Positions 41,589-50,386 of a DNA stretch of 50,386 bases are shown piece by piece. Location: the NCBI GenBank assembly GCA_027621535.1, contig JAQCBB010000003.1, forward strand, positions 1 through 50,386. The letters are read 5' to 3'. Position 1 is the first letter of the stretch; the number at the start of each line of letters is the position of its first letter. This DNA is from Pseudomonadota bacterium. GTDB taxonomy: Bacteria > Pseudomonadota > Gammaproteobacteria > Burkholderiales > Methylophilaceae. The translations under genes and the position numbers were made by a program. The notes under the pieces were generated by a model. The model saw only the letters and a list, made by a program, of their open reading frames with translations. It was not told the DNA's origin and made no database searches.

Positions 41589-42020
41589 ATGAAAACAGCT
41601 CAACAAATTCTGAATGACAAAACTCATAATAATATTTTAACGATTGAACCGGATCGACCCGTGATAGATGCTTTGATTATTATGGCTGAGTATAAAATTG
41701 GAGCGCTTTTAGTCATGGATAAAAATAAGTTACTAGGAATTATTTCAGAAAGAGATTACGCTCGTGAAATTGTACTTCGCGGAAGATCATCCAAAGTTTC
41801 ACTGGTAAAAGATATCATGACAACAGATGTCATTACCATAGATGCTCATGAAACCTATGATAAAGGACTCGAAATTATGACAGAACACCGCATTCGTCAT
41901 TTACCTGTCCTAGAAAATAAAAAAGTAATTGGCATGTTATCGTTAGGTGACTTAGCCAAAGAAACCATCAGTCATCAAAAGTTTTTGATTGAACAATACG
42001 AAAGTTTTTTAAAAAGTTAG
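41589..42020 (+). CDS. Tandem CBS-domain protein
   Basis: A 143-residue protein made of two CBS domains (about 10-60 and 72-125; [24 protein letters not shown] and [22 protein letters not shown]). Such pairs bind adenosyl nucleotides as regulators; partner unknown. A TATTAT box lies 7 nt before the ATG and no Shine-Dalgarno is seen. The end overlaps yjbQ by 4 nt. Confidence 0.9.
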   Translation: MKTAQQILNDKTHNNILTIEPDRPVIDALIIMAEYKIGALLVMDKNKLLGIISERDYAREIVLRGRSSKVSLVKDIMTTDVITIDAHETYDKGLEIMTEHRIRHLPVLENKKVIGMLSLGDLAKETISHQKFLIEQYESFLKS

Positions 42021-42436
42021 TCGCCAATAATTTTGACCAGAACTCTTTTTTTTCTTCTTCCATCAAATTCTCCATAGAAAATTTGCTCCCAAGGGCCAAA
42101 ATCTAGATGCCCATCGGTAATCGCTACAACCACTTCTCTGCCCATGACTTGCCGCTTCATGTGCGCATCCGCATTATCCTCACCCGTATCATTATGTCGA
42201 TATCCGCTCACTGGCTCATGAGGGGCTAGTTTTTCAAGCCATTTTTTGTAATCACTATGCAGCCCTGATTCATCGTCATTGATAAAAATGCTTGCTGTGA
42301 TATGCATGGCGTTCACCAGAACAAAACCTTCTTTAATTCCACTTTCAATCAAACATTCTCGGACATCTGGAGTAATATTTGTAAAATGCATTCTTTCAGG
42401 CGCATTAAACCAAAGCTCTTTTCTATAACTTTTCAT
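42017..42436 (-). CDS. yjbQ: YjbQ family (secondary thiamine-phosphate synthase-like)
   Basis: A 139-residue protein of the UPF0047/YjbQ family: [77 protein letters not shown]. Weak thiamine-phosphate synthase activity is reported for the family, but the physiological role is unclear. Overlaps the glycosyltransferase-like gene by 4 nt. Confidence 0.9.
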   Translation of the reverse strand: MKSYRKELWFNAPERMHFTNITPDVRECLIESGIKEGFVLVNAMHITASIFINDDESGLHSDYKKWLEKLAPHEPVSGYRHNDTGEDNADAHMKRQVMGREVVVAITDGHLDFGPWEQIFYGEFDGRRKKRVLVKIIGD

Positions 42437-43104
42437 TGATCGAATCCTTTTTGAGATAAATCATAATAATGATACCAAATATCAGCCATATCAGAATTTT
42501 TGTAATCTTTAAAGCATGGGGTGCCTAGGGTAAAATGGATGAGCTTAGCCTCACGATTCGTTTTATATTCGCTGACTAACCAATTCCACTCCATAGGAAG
42601 TTCACCAATCTCCTGATCATCGAGCCAACTAAAGCGATGTAAGAATTTACCGGTTTGTTTTGACACAAAATCAGGTGTCAACATTTTATGTTTAGGGTGC
42701 TCGCAATTCCAAAGAATGACACTCGACCAATTTTTTCTAGGGTAATTTTCATTGATATTTGCTAAATATTTCTGAGAGGCTTTGGTTTGATAATCATGCT
42801 TAACCACCATCACTGCTTTGGATGGATCTGCCATGTCGATTAATTCTTTTAAATCACCCTGACAGATCATGTCCCCATCAGCAAAAATAGCCCAGCCTTT
42901 AAAGTCACTCAGGTAAGGAGTTAAAAATCTGGAGTATACAAAATCATTACTTCGATCATCATGCGTCTCGTTAAATTCTTGTAATTGACTGAGTACTAGA
43001 GGGGTAATGTGAACAGGGACTGATGTATTCTTGATGATACTATTACAGAATACATGGTAAGCAACGGCCTCTCTAGGATCAAATCCAACAAATAGATTAA
43101 TCAT
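42433..43104 (-). CDS. Glycosyltransferase-like protein with DxD motif
   Basis: A 223-residue soluble protein. [24 protein letters not shown] and [15 protein letters not shown], with an Asp-x-Asp metal motif, resemble GT8-type sugar transferases, and [19 protein letters not shown] is at the end. The acceptor is unknown. No other cell-surface sugar genes lie near. Six nt after the VOC gene. Confidence 0.7.
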   Translation of the reverse strand: MINLFVGFDPREAVAYHVFCNSIIKNTSVPVHITPLVLSQLQEFNETHDDRSNDFVYSRFLTPYLSDFKGWAIFADGDMICQGDLKELIDMADPSKAVMVVKHDYQTKASQKYLANINENYPRKNWSSVILWNCEHPKHKMLTPDFVSKQTGKFLHRFSWLDDQEIGELPMEWNWLVSEYKTNREAKLIHFTLGTPCFKDYKNSDMADIWYHYYDLSQKGFDQ

Positions 43105-43109
43105 TTTAT

Positions 43110-43493
43110 TTAATTATCATTTGAAAAAATTAACTCAATTCCATTTCCTGCCGGATCCTTAAAAAAAATCTGACGGGTACCAATTTCTGGAACTTCTCTA
43201 ACAATGTAATCAATATTTTTTTCTTTCAGCAAATTGATGTGATCTATTTCATTGTCTGCGGTAAACGCCATGTGGTCAAATGTGGAGGGAACATGTAATT
43301 CGTTGGAAATATCATTTTTTGAGAAACTCAAATGCAGAACATCTTTTTCATTCGCATAAAGCCAATAGCCTCCATTTTGGAATGGGGGTCGATGTCCAAG
43401 TTTGAGACCTACAATTTCTATATAAAAATTTTTTAGGTGTTCAATTATTTCCGGTGCTGCTCTGAGGTTGTAGTGATTGATACCATAAATCAT
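43110..43493 (-). CDS. VOC (glyoxalase/dioxygenase fold) protein
   Basis: A 127-residue protein with a vicinal-oxygen-chelate fold: INHYNLRAAPEIIEHLKNFYIEIVGL, the middle strand DHMAFTADN and the C-terminal FFKDPAGNGIELIF. His and Glu metal ligands are present at the expected places (NHYNL, DHMAF, IELIF). Activity (glyoxalase, fosfomycin-type or other) cannot be assigned. Confidence 0.85.
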   Translation of the reverse strand: MIYGINHYNLRAAPEIIEHLKNFYIEIVGLKLGHRPPFQNGGYWLYANEKDVLHLSFSKNDISNELHVPSTFDHMAFTADNEIDHINLLKEKNIDYIVREVPEIGTRQIFFKDPAGNGIELIFSNDN

Positions 43494-43508
43494 ATTTATA
43501 CCCTTGTT

Positions 43509-45293
43509 TTAGGAGCTTACATTTTGATTACGGACGCGAATATGTAACTCTCTGAGTTGTTTTTCATCAACCTGATTGGGAGCAGATGTTAATAGGCATT
43601 GAGCCCTTTGTGTTTTAGGAAAAGCAATGACATCCCGAATGGATTCAGCGCCTACTAACAAAGCTGTAATTCGATCAAGACCAAATGCCAAACCTCCATG
43701 CGGGGGAGCCCCATACTTGAGGGCATCTAATAAGAAACCAAATTTTTCTTGGGCTTCATCCTCTTTAATATTGAGCGCATTAAATACTTTAGATTGAATT
43801 TTTTGATCATGAATACGTATTGACCCACCGCCAACTTCCCAACCGTTGATCACCAGATCATAAGCCTTCGAAAGGCATTGACCCGGATCATTTTCCAAAT
43901 AATTTTCATGGCCCTTTTTAGGTGCGGTAAATGGATGATGAAGGGCATCCCATCTTTTTTCATCTTCATTAAATTCAAACATTGGAAAATCAACAACCCA
44001 TAAGATTGACCACGCTTGATCATTTAATAGTTTTCGATCATGCCCAACTTTTTGTCGTAAAGCGCCTAGCGCCTCATTGACGATTTTTGTTTTATCGGCT
44101 CCAAAAAATATCAGGTCTCCATTTTGGGCCCCGGTTTTTTCAATAATCGCTTTTAATGCCTTCTCATGAATGTTTTTTACGATTGGGCTTTGAAGACCCT
44201 CTTCGTTAAGCTTGGTAATGTCATTGACTTTAATATACGCCAATCCCTTAGCTCCATATATTTTTACAAATTCAGTATATTGATCAATTTCTGATCGACT
44301 CATTTCTGCACCAGATGGAATTCTCAACGCAGCGACTCGACCATTATCTGCATTAGCAGGGTTAGAAAAAACCTTAAAATCAACATCTTTCATATCAGAA
44401 GTTAATTCAATTAATTCCAGGTTAACCCTCAAATCAGGTTTATCTGAACCATATTTAAGCATGGCCTCCTGATATGTAATTTCCTGAAATTTTGAGGGTA
44501 AATCAATATCAAGCACATCTTTAAAAATAGTTTGCGTTAATTTACTGGCAATATTTTTTATATCCGCTTCCTCAACAAATGATGCTTCGATATCAATCTG
44601 AGTGAACTCCGGTTGTCGATCTGCTCTGAGGTCCTCATCACGGAAACATTTTGCGATTTGGAAATATCGATCAAAACCCGAGATCATTAATAGTTGTTTA
44701 AATAATTGAGGAGACTGAGGAAGGGCAAAGAACTCGCCATGATGAATTCTTGACGGGACCAAATAGTCACGAGCTCCTTCTGGTGTGCTGCGCGTTAAGA
44801 TAGGTGTTTCAATTTCTAAAAAATGGTCGGCATCCAAGGATTTTCGCACGCTTTTGGTAATTTGATATCGAACTTTAAGATTATTTTGCATCTCATCGCG
44901 TCTCAGATCCATAAAGCGATTTTCTAGTCGGATATTTTCAGTGATATTAGTATCATCAATCACAAACGGTGGTGTTAGTGAAGCATTTAAAATTTCAATC
45001 TCTGAGACTAACATCTCAACTTCACCAGTTGGTATATTTTTATTGACCGTACCCTCGGGTCTTCTTCTCACTTTGCACTTCACCCGCAAAACGAATTCAC
45101 TGCGAACCGTTTCAGCAATTTTAAATGCTTCAGGAGTGTCTGGATCGATAACAACCTGCGCCAACCCTTGTCTATCTCGGAGATCTATAAAAATTACTCC
45201 CCCATGATCTCTGCGGCGATGGGCCCATCCACATAAGTAAATTTCTTGATCAATATGTGAAGTATTCACATGGCCGCAATACATTGTTCTCAT
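43509..45293 (-). CDS. aspS: Aspartate-tRNA ligase
   Basis: Class II synthetase of bacterial type, 594 residues. N-terminal OB anticodon-binding domain ([21 protein letters not shown]), motif 2 [20 protein letters not shown], the bacterial GAD insertion (about 285-420), motif 3 [12 protein letters not shown]. The discriminating versus non-discriminating form cannot be told without knowing whether gatCAB is present. Follows DUF502, a betaproteobacterial order. Confidence 0.97.
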   Translation of the reverse strand: MRTMYCGHVNTSHIDQEIYLCGWAHRRRDHGGVIFIDLRDRQGLAQVVIDPDTPEAFKIAETVRSEFVLRVKCKVRRRPEGTVNKNIPTGEVEMLVSEIEILNASLTPPFVIDDTNITENIRLENRFMDLRRDEMQNNLKVRYQITKSVRKSLDADHFLEIETPILTRSTPEGARDYLVPSRIHHGEFFALPQSPQLFKQLLMISGFDRYFQIAKCFRDEDLRADRQPEFTQIDIEASFVEEADIKNIASKLTQTIFKDVLDIDLPSKFQEITYQEAMLKYGSDKPDLRVNLELIELTSDMKDVDFKVFSNPANADNGRVAALRIPSGAEMSRSEIDQYTEFVKIYGAKGLAYIKVNDITKLNEEGLQSPIVKNIHEKALKAIIEKTGAQNGDLIFFGADKTKIVNEALGALRQKVGHDRKLLNDQAWSILWVVDFPMFEFNEDEKRWDALHHPFTAPKKGHENYLENDPGQCLSKAYDLVINGWEVGGGSIRIHDQKIQSKVFNALNIKEDEAQEKFGFLLDALKYGAPPHGGLAFGLDRITALLVGAESIRDVIAFPKTQRAQCLLTSAPNQVDEKQLRELHIRVRNQNVSS

Positions 45294-45298
45294 ATTAC

Positions 45299-45925
45299 TT
45301 ATCTCTTTAATTTGGATTGTTTATTTTTGGGGGTTAACTTTGGTGGAACAACACCCATGGAAATAACATATTTAAGAGCCTGATCAACTGAAACATCAAT
45401 ATCTACCACCTTATTTCTCGGAACCATTAATGTATATCCTGATGTTGGATTCGGTGTTGTTGGAACATAGACGTTTACGTATTTGCCTTTTAATATTTTT
45501 GAAATACGCTCATCTGTTTCACCGGTAATAAAGGCAAATGTGTAATTTTTGGAATCTGGAAATTCAATCAATACGGCTTTTGAAAAAGCAGTGGAGCTTT
45601 TCGAAAGAAGGGTATCAGATACCTGCTTAATTCCTCCATAAATGGATTTAACAATGGGTAATTTATCAAGAATTATTTCATAAAAATTAATTAAACTCTT
45701 TCCAAAAAAATTATTTGAAACTAAACCGACAAAGAAAATGATGGCACCAGTTAAAATAATTCCCAAACCCGGAATATTAAAACCAAGTAACTGATTGGGT
45801 TGGTACTCATAAGGAAGAAAGACAATAATTTTGTCTAAAAAGTTAGCGAGTGAAAATATCACCCATAACGTTAAAATTAATGGGATAAGAACTATTAAGC
45901 CGGTGAGTATATTTTTTTTAAACAC
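45299..45925 (-). CDS. DUF502 family membrane protein
   Basis: A 208-residue protein with two membrane helices (about 5-28 and 52-75), then [57 protein letters not shown] and a [18 protein letters not shown]-type end. Function unknown; in many proteobacteria it lies between fmdB and aspS, as here. Overlaps fmdB by 8 nt. Confidence 0.9.
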   Translation of the reverse strand: MFKKNILTGLIVLIPLILTLWVIFSLANFLDKIIVFLPYEYQPNQLLGFNIPGLGIILTGAIIFFVGLVSNNFFGKSLINFYEIILDKLPIVKSIYGGIKQVSDTLLSKSSTAFSKAVLIEFPDSKNYTFAFITGETDERISKILKGKYVNVYVPTTPNPTSGYTLMVPRNKVVDIDVSVDQALKYVISMGVVPPKLTPKNKQSKLKR

Positions 45926-46208
45926 TTTTACTTCTCTCTATCTTGTTGGTATTTTCGGGTTTTGTTTTTATGTCTGAACTTTCAGAGGTTTTATTATTGC
46001 TATCATTAGCTAATTTGCTCTCTTTTTTGTTTTTAAAATCAGTTTCGTACCAACCCGAACCACTTAACTTAAAATGAAGGGCTGATACTAATTTTTTAAA
46101 TGTATTTTTTTGACAAGACGGACATGGCAGCGTTGTGGCTGCAGGAACTTTTAGCATCAAGTCATCTTGAAACTGACAGGTTGAACATCGATATTCATAT
46201 ATGGGCAT
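45918..46208 (-). CDS. FmdB-family zinc-ribbon protein
   Basis: A 96-residue protein: MPIYEYRCSTCQFQDD and LPCPSCQKNTFKKLVS give the two CxxC knuckles, then SGSGWYETDFK and a disordered charged tail. Described as a putative regulator in the formamidase context; the real role is unknown. Confidence 0.9.
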   Translation of the reverse strand: MPIYEYRCSTCQFQDDLMLKVPAATTLPCPSCQKNTFKKLVSALHFKLSGSGWYETDFKNKKESKLANDSNNKTSESSDIKTKPENTNKIERSKSV

Positions 46209-46229
46209 AAATTTTATGTAAATTAAATA

Positions 46230-46703
46230 TTAAAAAGGGATGTCATCTTCAAATTCATCAAAAGCACTTCCTGTATTGGATTGTTCAACTTGGTTATTTC
46301 TTTTAGGCGTTTGATCAAAATCATCTTTAGGCTTTTCTTCAACGCCTGAATTTTCTTGTGGTGCTGCGCTATCTCGTCCCCCTAACATCTGCATCGAGTC
46401 AGCAATAATTTCTGTCGTGTACCGATCCTGACCTTCTTTGGTTTGCCATTTTCTTGTTTGAAGTCTTCCTTCTATATATACCGGTCTTCCTTTTTTTAAA
46501 TACTCTCCGGCAATCTCAGCTAATCTGCGATAGATCACAATATTATGCCATTCAGTTTTTTCTTGACGCTCACCAGCCTTATCTTTCCATGAATCTGTCG
46601 TTGCTATACTGAAATTACAAACCGCATCACCATTGGGCATAAAACGAACTTCAGGGTCTTTTCCTAAATTTCCCATAAGTATGACTTTATTAACTGATGG
46701 CAT
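46230..46703 (-). CDS. ssb: Single-stranded DNA-binding protein
   Basis: A 157-residue SSB: OB fold ([40 protein letters not shown]), flexible Gln/Asn-rich linker and the acidic tip [10 protein letters not shown] that recruits repair partners. Overlaps the MFS gene by 14 nt; the ssb-MFS-uvrA neighbourhood is usual in betaproteobacteria. Confidence 0.97.
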   Translation of the reverse strand: MPSVNKVILMGNLGKDPEVRFMPNGDAVCNFSIATTDSWKDKAGERQEKTEWHNIVIYRRLAEIAGEYLKKGRPVYIEGRLQTRKWQTKEGQDRYTTEIIADSMQMLGGRDSAAPQENSGVEEKPKDDFDQTPKRNNQVEQSNTGSAFDEFEDDIPF

Positions 46704-48063
46704 TTTTTTCTCCTATAATCTTGAGTATTTTTTTTTGATCAAGAATTAAATCATTTTTTGACTTTATAATTATATAGCTTTCAGATGGGAATATTAAGGT
46801 TTCTTCGACAAATTCAAGACAATTAATTTTATTATAAATTTCATCAATCAAATCTTGTGGTTGTAAAAAGAATTTAGGATTCATTTTTAAGACTAAGTCT
46901 TTTTTGTTGGTAGGGAAAATAAATTTGATCATTGCAAAAAACCAGATCAATAACAGTAACCCGCTCACAATGAAAATAGCATGATCGCCAAATTGGGAGG
47001 CAATCAACCCCCCCAAAACTCCCCCCATGAAAATGCCTAAGGATTGGGATGTATTGTAAGCTCCAAGCACCAAACCCTTTAAATTTTTGGGCGATAATTT
47101 ACTGATTAAACTAGGAAGAGTGGCTTCTAAAAAATTAAATCCGACAAAATAAATTAATAAAATAATCATAATATTTTGTTTGCTATCCGACCAACTCATA
47201 AATAAATACTGGACAATAATTAATAAAATAATGCTTCCCAAGAAAAATATTTTTAACATCTGTTTTTTAGAGGACAGTAAAATCATGGGCACAATAGCCA
47301 AAATTGAAATCACAAAAACAGGCAGGTAAATTTGCCAGTGATATTTTATTGGGTATCCAATATTATTCAGCATCACCGGAATCATCATAAACATAATAAT
47401 TTGTGAAGCATGCAAAGAAAAAATACCTAAATCGAGCTTCAAAAAAACCTTATCAAAAATAACTTGCCTAAAAGGAGTTTTGTTTTCTTTATTTTTTTCA
47501 ATATTGATGGGCGAGGGAATATACTTCAGCAAAACACCCATTGCAATAATAGTTAACGTGGCAATCATTAAAAAAATATTCTCGAATCCTAAGTAGCTAT
47601 TTAAAATTGGGGATAAAACAATGGAAATACCAAACGTCAATCCAATCGATGCACCAATAATTGCCATCGATTTTGTTCGCGCAGAATCTGTTGTTAAGTC
47701 AGCGAGAAGCGCAAGCAAAACTGCTGATATTGCTCCGGCTCCTTGAAGGCCTCTTCCAATAATAATCATCCATAAAGATTGTGAAAAATAAATAAAAATT
47801 GATCCCAGCAAAAAGATGAAAAGTCCAATCAAGATCATTTTTTTTCTGCCAAATTTATCAGATAAAATGCCAAAGGGAATTTGAAATAAGGCCTGTGTTA
47901 GCCCATACATTCCAAAAGCAAGGCCAATCATAAAGGTTGAACTGTATTCAGATAAATCAGTTAAGTGCAATGACATGATGGGCAAAACAATAAAAAGTCC
48001 CAACATTCTAAGACTGTAAATAAAGGCAATTCCTAATGTTGATTTGATCTCAAATGACGTCAT
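46690..48063 (-). CDS. MFS transporter, YajR-like, with C-terminal soluble domain
   Basis: A 457-residue major-facilitator protein with twelve predicted helices; signature [20 protein letters not shown] (motif A) and [19 protein letters not shown]. The last 65 or so residues ([24 protein letters not shown]...) form a small soluble domain that matches the position of the YAM domain of E. coli YajR. Drug-type exporter by family; no substrate evidence. Divergent from uvrA with a 50-bp spacer. Confidence 0.87.
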   Translation of the reverse strand: MTSFEIKSTLGIAFIYSLRMLGLFIVLPIMSLHLTDLSEYSSTFMIGLAFGMYGLTQALFQIPFGILSDKFGRKKMILIGLFIFLLGSIFIYFSQSLWMIIIGRGLQGAGAISAVLLALLADLTTDSARTKSMAIIGASIGLTFGISIVLSPILNSYLGFENIFLMIATLTIIAMGVLLKYIPSPINIEKNKENKTPFRQVIFDKVFLKLDLGIFSLHASQIIMFMMIPVMLNNIGYPIKYHWQIYLPVFVISILAIVPMILLSSKKQMLKIFFLGSIILLIIVQYLFMSWSDSKQNIMIILLIYFVGFNFLEATLPSLISKLSPKNLKGLVLGAYNTSQSLGIFMGGVLGGLIASQFGDHAIFIVSGLLLLIWFFAMIKFIFPTNKKDLVLKMNPKFFLQPQDLIDEIYNKINCLEFVEETLIFPSESYIIIKSKNDLILDQKKILKIIGEKNAIS

Positions 48064-48113
48064 GCTGATATTTATATTACATAAAAATTAAATTTCTCGT
48101 ATATTAACAGGTT

Positions 48114-50386
48114 ATGCAAAAAAAGAATGACAATCTAGTAATCAAGGGGGCTCGGACCCATAACTTACAAAATATTTCAGTGGATATTCCCAAAAATAAA
48201 TTAGTGGTCATTACTGGAATATCGGGATCAGGGAAATCTTCCTTGGCATTCGACACGATTTATGCGGAGGGCCAAAGAAGGTATGTTGAATCTCTCTCAG
48301 CTTATGCCCGACAATTTCTTGATCGCATGAATAAACCTGATGTTGATCTCATTGAAGGCTTATCCCCGGCAATCTCCATCGAACAAAAATCCACATCACA
48401 TAACCCTCGCTCCACGGTAGGAACGGTGACTGAAATACATGACTATCTTAGATTATTATTTGCCCGAGCAGGTGAACCTCATTGCCCTGAACATCAGCAT
48501 AAACTTGAAGCTCAAACCGTTTCACAAATTGTCGATAATATCTTTTTGATTGGCGAAGACAAAAAGATTATTGTCTTATCTCCCGTTATCGTTGGGCAAA
48601 AAGGATCCCACAAAGATCTGGTCGATGAACTTCGATCTCAAGGATTTATTCGCATTCGCCTGGATGGAAAAATCTATGAGATTGATGATCTTCCTCTGAT
48701 TGATAAAAATCAAAAACATACTATTGATGTGGTCATTGATCGACTCAAAATTGATCAAAATTCAAAACAAAGATTAACTGAATCAATTGAAACAGCGATC
48801 ATTCTGTCAAAATCAAAAGTCATTGTCTATGAGGTGAATGATGAAAAAAGTCATCTTTTTTCATCCAAATTTGCGTGCCCTGTCTGTGACTATTCTTTGG
48901 AGGAATTAGAGCCAAGAATTTTTTCATTTAATAACCCGATGGGGGCTTGTCCATCTTGTGATGGATTAGGTAATAAAACTTTTTTTGATGCAAAAAAAAT
49001 TGTATTGATGCCGGATTTATCTCTTGCATCGGGGGCGATCAAAGGATGGGATAAGAGAAATCATTTTTATTTTCAAATTTTAAATTCTCTAGCAAATCAT
49101 TATCAGTTTGATATTGATTTACCCTTTAAAGATTTGTCTGAAGATATTCAAAATATTATTCTTCATGGCAATAATGAAATGATTAATTTTTCTTACCTGA
49201 GCTCGGATGGAAAGATCTACAAAAAATCCCATAAGTTTGAAGGGATTGTAAATAACTTTAATCGAAGGTATCACGAAACAGACTCACACTTAGTGCGAGA
49301 TGAATTGGCTAAGTTTTTAAGTCATACCCAATGTCCTGACTGCAACGGTACCCGACTTAAGATTTCCTCTTTGAATGTTTTACTTAATGGGAAAAATATT
49401 CACTCTATCTGTGATATGTCGCTTAAAGAATGTTTTTCTTATTTTGATAATCTAAAATTAGTTGGCTCAAAACAACACATTGCAGAGAAGATCATCAATG
49501 AAATAAAAAACCGAGTCTATTTTCTAAATAATGTGGGTCTAAATTATTTAAGCTTATCGAGAACAGCAGATACCCTATCCGGTGGAGAGGCTCAAAGGAT
49601 TCGTTTAGCCTCACAAATTGGCAGTGGACTCACGGGTGTTTTATATGTCCTTGATGAACCCTCCATTGGACTTCATCAACGAGATAATGATCGCCTCTTA
49701 GATACCCTTAAAAATTTAAGAGATTTAGGAAATACCGTTATTGTCGTGGAACATGATGAAGAAGCGATTATGAGTGCAGATTATGTGATCGATATCGGAC
49801 CTGGAGCAGGAGTTCATGGAGGCAAAATAATTGCCACAGGAACTCCTGCTGAAATTTTAAAAAATAAAGATTCTCTTACAGCGCAATACTTGTCCAAGAA
49901 AAAAAATATATCCGTTAAAAATATTTCAAAAACCACCCATAATTTCATTAGGATAAGAGGGGCCGCAGGTAATAATTTAAAAAATATCAATGCAGATATC
50001 CCCACTGGATTATTTACCTGTATAACCGGGGTTTCCGGCAGCGGAAAATCTACGTTAATTAATGACACCTTGTATTTGGCTATGGCTAATCAACTGAATC
50101 GAAGTTCGCATGAAACTGCGCCCTATGAAGAAATTATTGGTTTTAATTTATTTGACAAAGTGATCGATGTAAACCAAAGCCCAATTGGAAGAACTCCTCG
50201 ATCTAATCCAGCTACCTATACCGGTCTTTTTACTCCAGTTAGAGATTTATTTTCAAAATTACCCGAAAGCAAATCGAGAGGCTATGGTCCAGGTCGATTT
50301 TCTTTTAATGTCAAAGGCGGTCGTTGCGAGGCTTGTGAGGGTGATGGTGTCATTAAAGTAGAAATGCATTTTTTACCTGATGTGTA
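48114..50386 (+). CDS. uvrA: Excinuclease ABC subunit A (3' end cut by window)
   Basis: Nucleotide-excision repair damage sensor. The ORF is open from ATG 48114 to the window end, about 757 of the usual 940 residues, so it is absent from the ORF track. It begins [20 protein letters not shown]; the first Walker A is [20 protein letters not shown]. It has zinc cysteines ([17 protein letters not shown]), the ABC signature [16 protein letters not shown] with [11 protein letters not shown], and the second Walker [13 protein letters not shown]. An AGG lies 5 nt before the start. Confidence 0.97.
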   Translation, partial: MQKKNDNLVIKGARTHNLQNISVDIPKNKLVVITGISGSGKSSLAFDTIYAEGQRRYVESLSAYARQFLDRMNKPDVDLIEGLSPAISIEQKSTSHNPRSTVGTVTEIHDYLRLLFARAGEPHCPEHQHKLEAQTVSQIVDNIFLIGEDKKIIVLSPVIVGQKGSHKDLVDELRSQGFIRIRLDGKIYEIDDLPLIDKNQKHTIDVVIDRLKIDQNSKQRLTESIETAIILSKSKVIVYEVNDEKSHLFSSKFACPVCDYSLEELEPRIFSFNNPMGACPSCDGLGNKTFFDAKKIVLMPDLSLASGAIKGWDKRNHFYFQILNSLANHYQFDIDLPFKDLSEDIQNIILHGNNEMINFSYLSSDGKIYKKSHKFEGIVNNFNRRYHETDSHLVRDELAKFLSHTQCPDCNGTRLKISSLNVLLNGKNIHSICDMSLKECFSYFDNLKLVGSKQHIAEKIINEIKNRVYFLNNVGLNYLSLSRTADTLSGGEAQRIRLASQIGSGLTGVLYVLDEPSIGLHQRDNDRLLDTLKNLRDLGNTVIVVEHDEEAIMSADYVIDIGPGAGVHGGKIIATGTPAEILKNKDSLTAQYLSKKKNISVKNISKTTHNFIRIRGAAGNNLKNINADIPTGLFTCITGVSGSGKSTLINDTLYLAMANQLNRSSHETAPYEEIIGFNLFDKVIDVNQSPIGRTPRSNPATYTGLFTPVRDLFSKLPESKSRGYGPGRFSFNVKGGRCEACEGDGVIKVEMHFLPDV

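Overview
This AT-rich, tightly packed window looks like a chromosomal segment of a small-genome methylotrophic betaproteobacterium. The best guess is Methylophilaceae of the OM43 / Methylopumilus type. The grounds are a lanthanide-type methanol dehydrogenase (xoxF) with its periplasmic partner xoxJ, betaproteobacterial gene orders (rpsU-yqeY-dnaG-rpoD; yebC-ruvCAB-ybgC-tolQRAB-pal-cpoB-queE-queC; ssb-fmdB-DUF502-aspS), low G+C and very short spacers. The taxonomic assignment is inference and was not tested by any search.

Layout. 1-3.2 kb: methanol oxidation on the minus strand (xoxF, xoxJ, and a truncated exported protein that may be the cytochrome c), with hairpin terminators after xoxF and after xoxJ. 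3.5-9.5 kb: a proline iminopeptidase coupled to a YihY membrane protein carrying a cyclic-nucleotide-binding domain, a TPR/2OG-Fe(II) oxygenase-like protein, an NhaD-like antiporter and a RodZ-like protein that must start at TTG. 9.5-11.8 kb: an umuDC error-prone polymerase operon whose start codon overlaps a perfect 33-bp palindrome, then HU. 11.9-17.4 kb: a complete heavy-metal RND efflux operon. 17.5-21.1 kb: an SDR, an AlkA-like glycosylase, MsrA, a run of small membrane, exported or Cys-containing proteins (two shorter than the ORF-track cut-off), and a cold-shock protein. 21.2-25.9 kb: a CAU-anticodon tRNA and the macromolecular synthesis operon, with recognisable sigma-70 promoters before rpsU and rpoD. 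25.9-31.4 kb: tsaD, plsY, folB, xerD and the rpsP-rimM-trmD-rplS operon. 31.4-41.5 kb: a long minus-strand run for preQ0 synthesis, the Tol-Pal envelope machine, Holliday-junction processing, yebC and a DMT permease. 41.6-48.1 kb: a CBS protein, yjbQ, a glycosyltransferase-like protein, a VOC protein, aspS, DUF502, fmdB, ssb and a YajR-like MFS transporter. 48.1 kb to the end: uvrA, cut by the window edge.

Most of the window is conserved housekeeping. The parts that deserve a second look are the umuD palindrome combined with a UmuD that carries a long N-terminal extension; the inverted repeats upstream of xoxF; alanine-rich tandem-repeat tails on two ribosomal proteins of one operon (S16 and L19) and a similar repeat in Pal; the YihY-cNMP fusion; the cluster of small unknown proteins around msrA; and several genes with a -10-like box only 6-7 nt before the start codon and no Shine-Dalgarno. 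No CRISPR array, insertion sequence, prophage or rRNA was seen.
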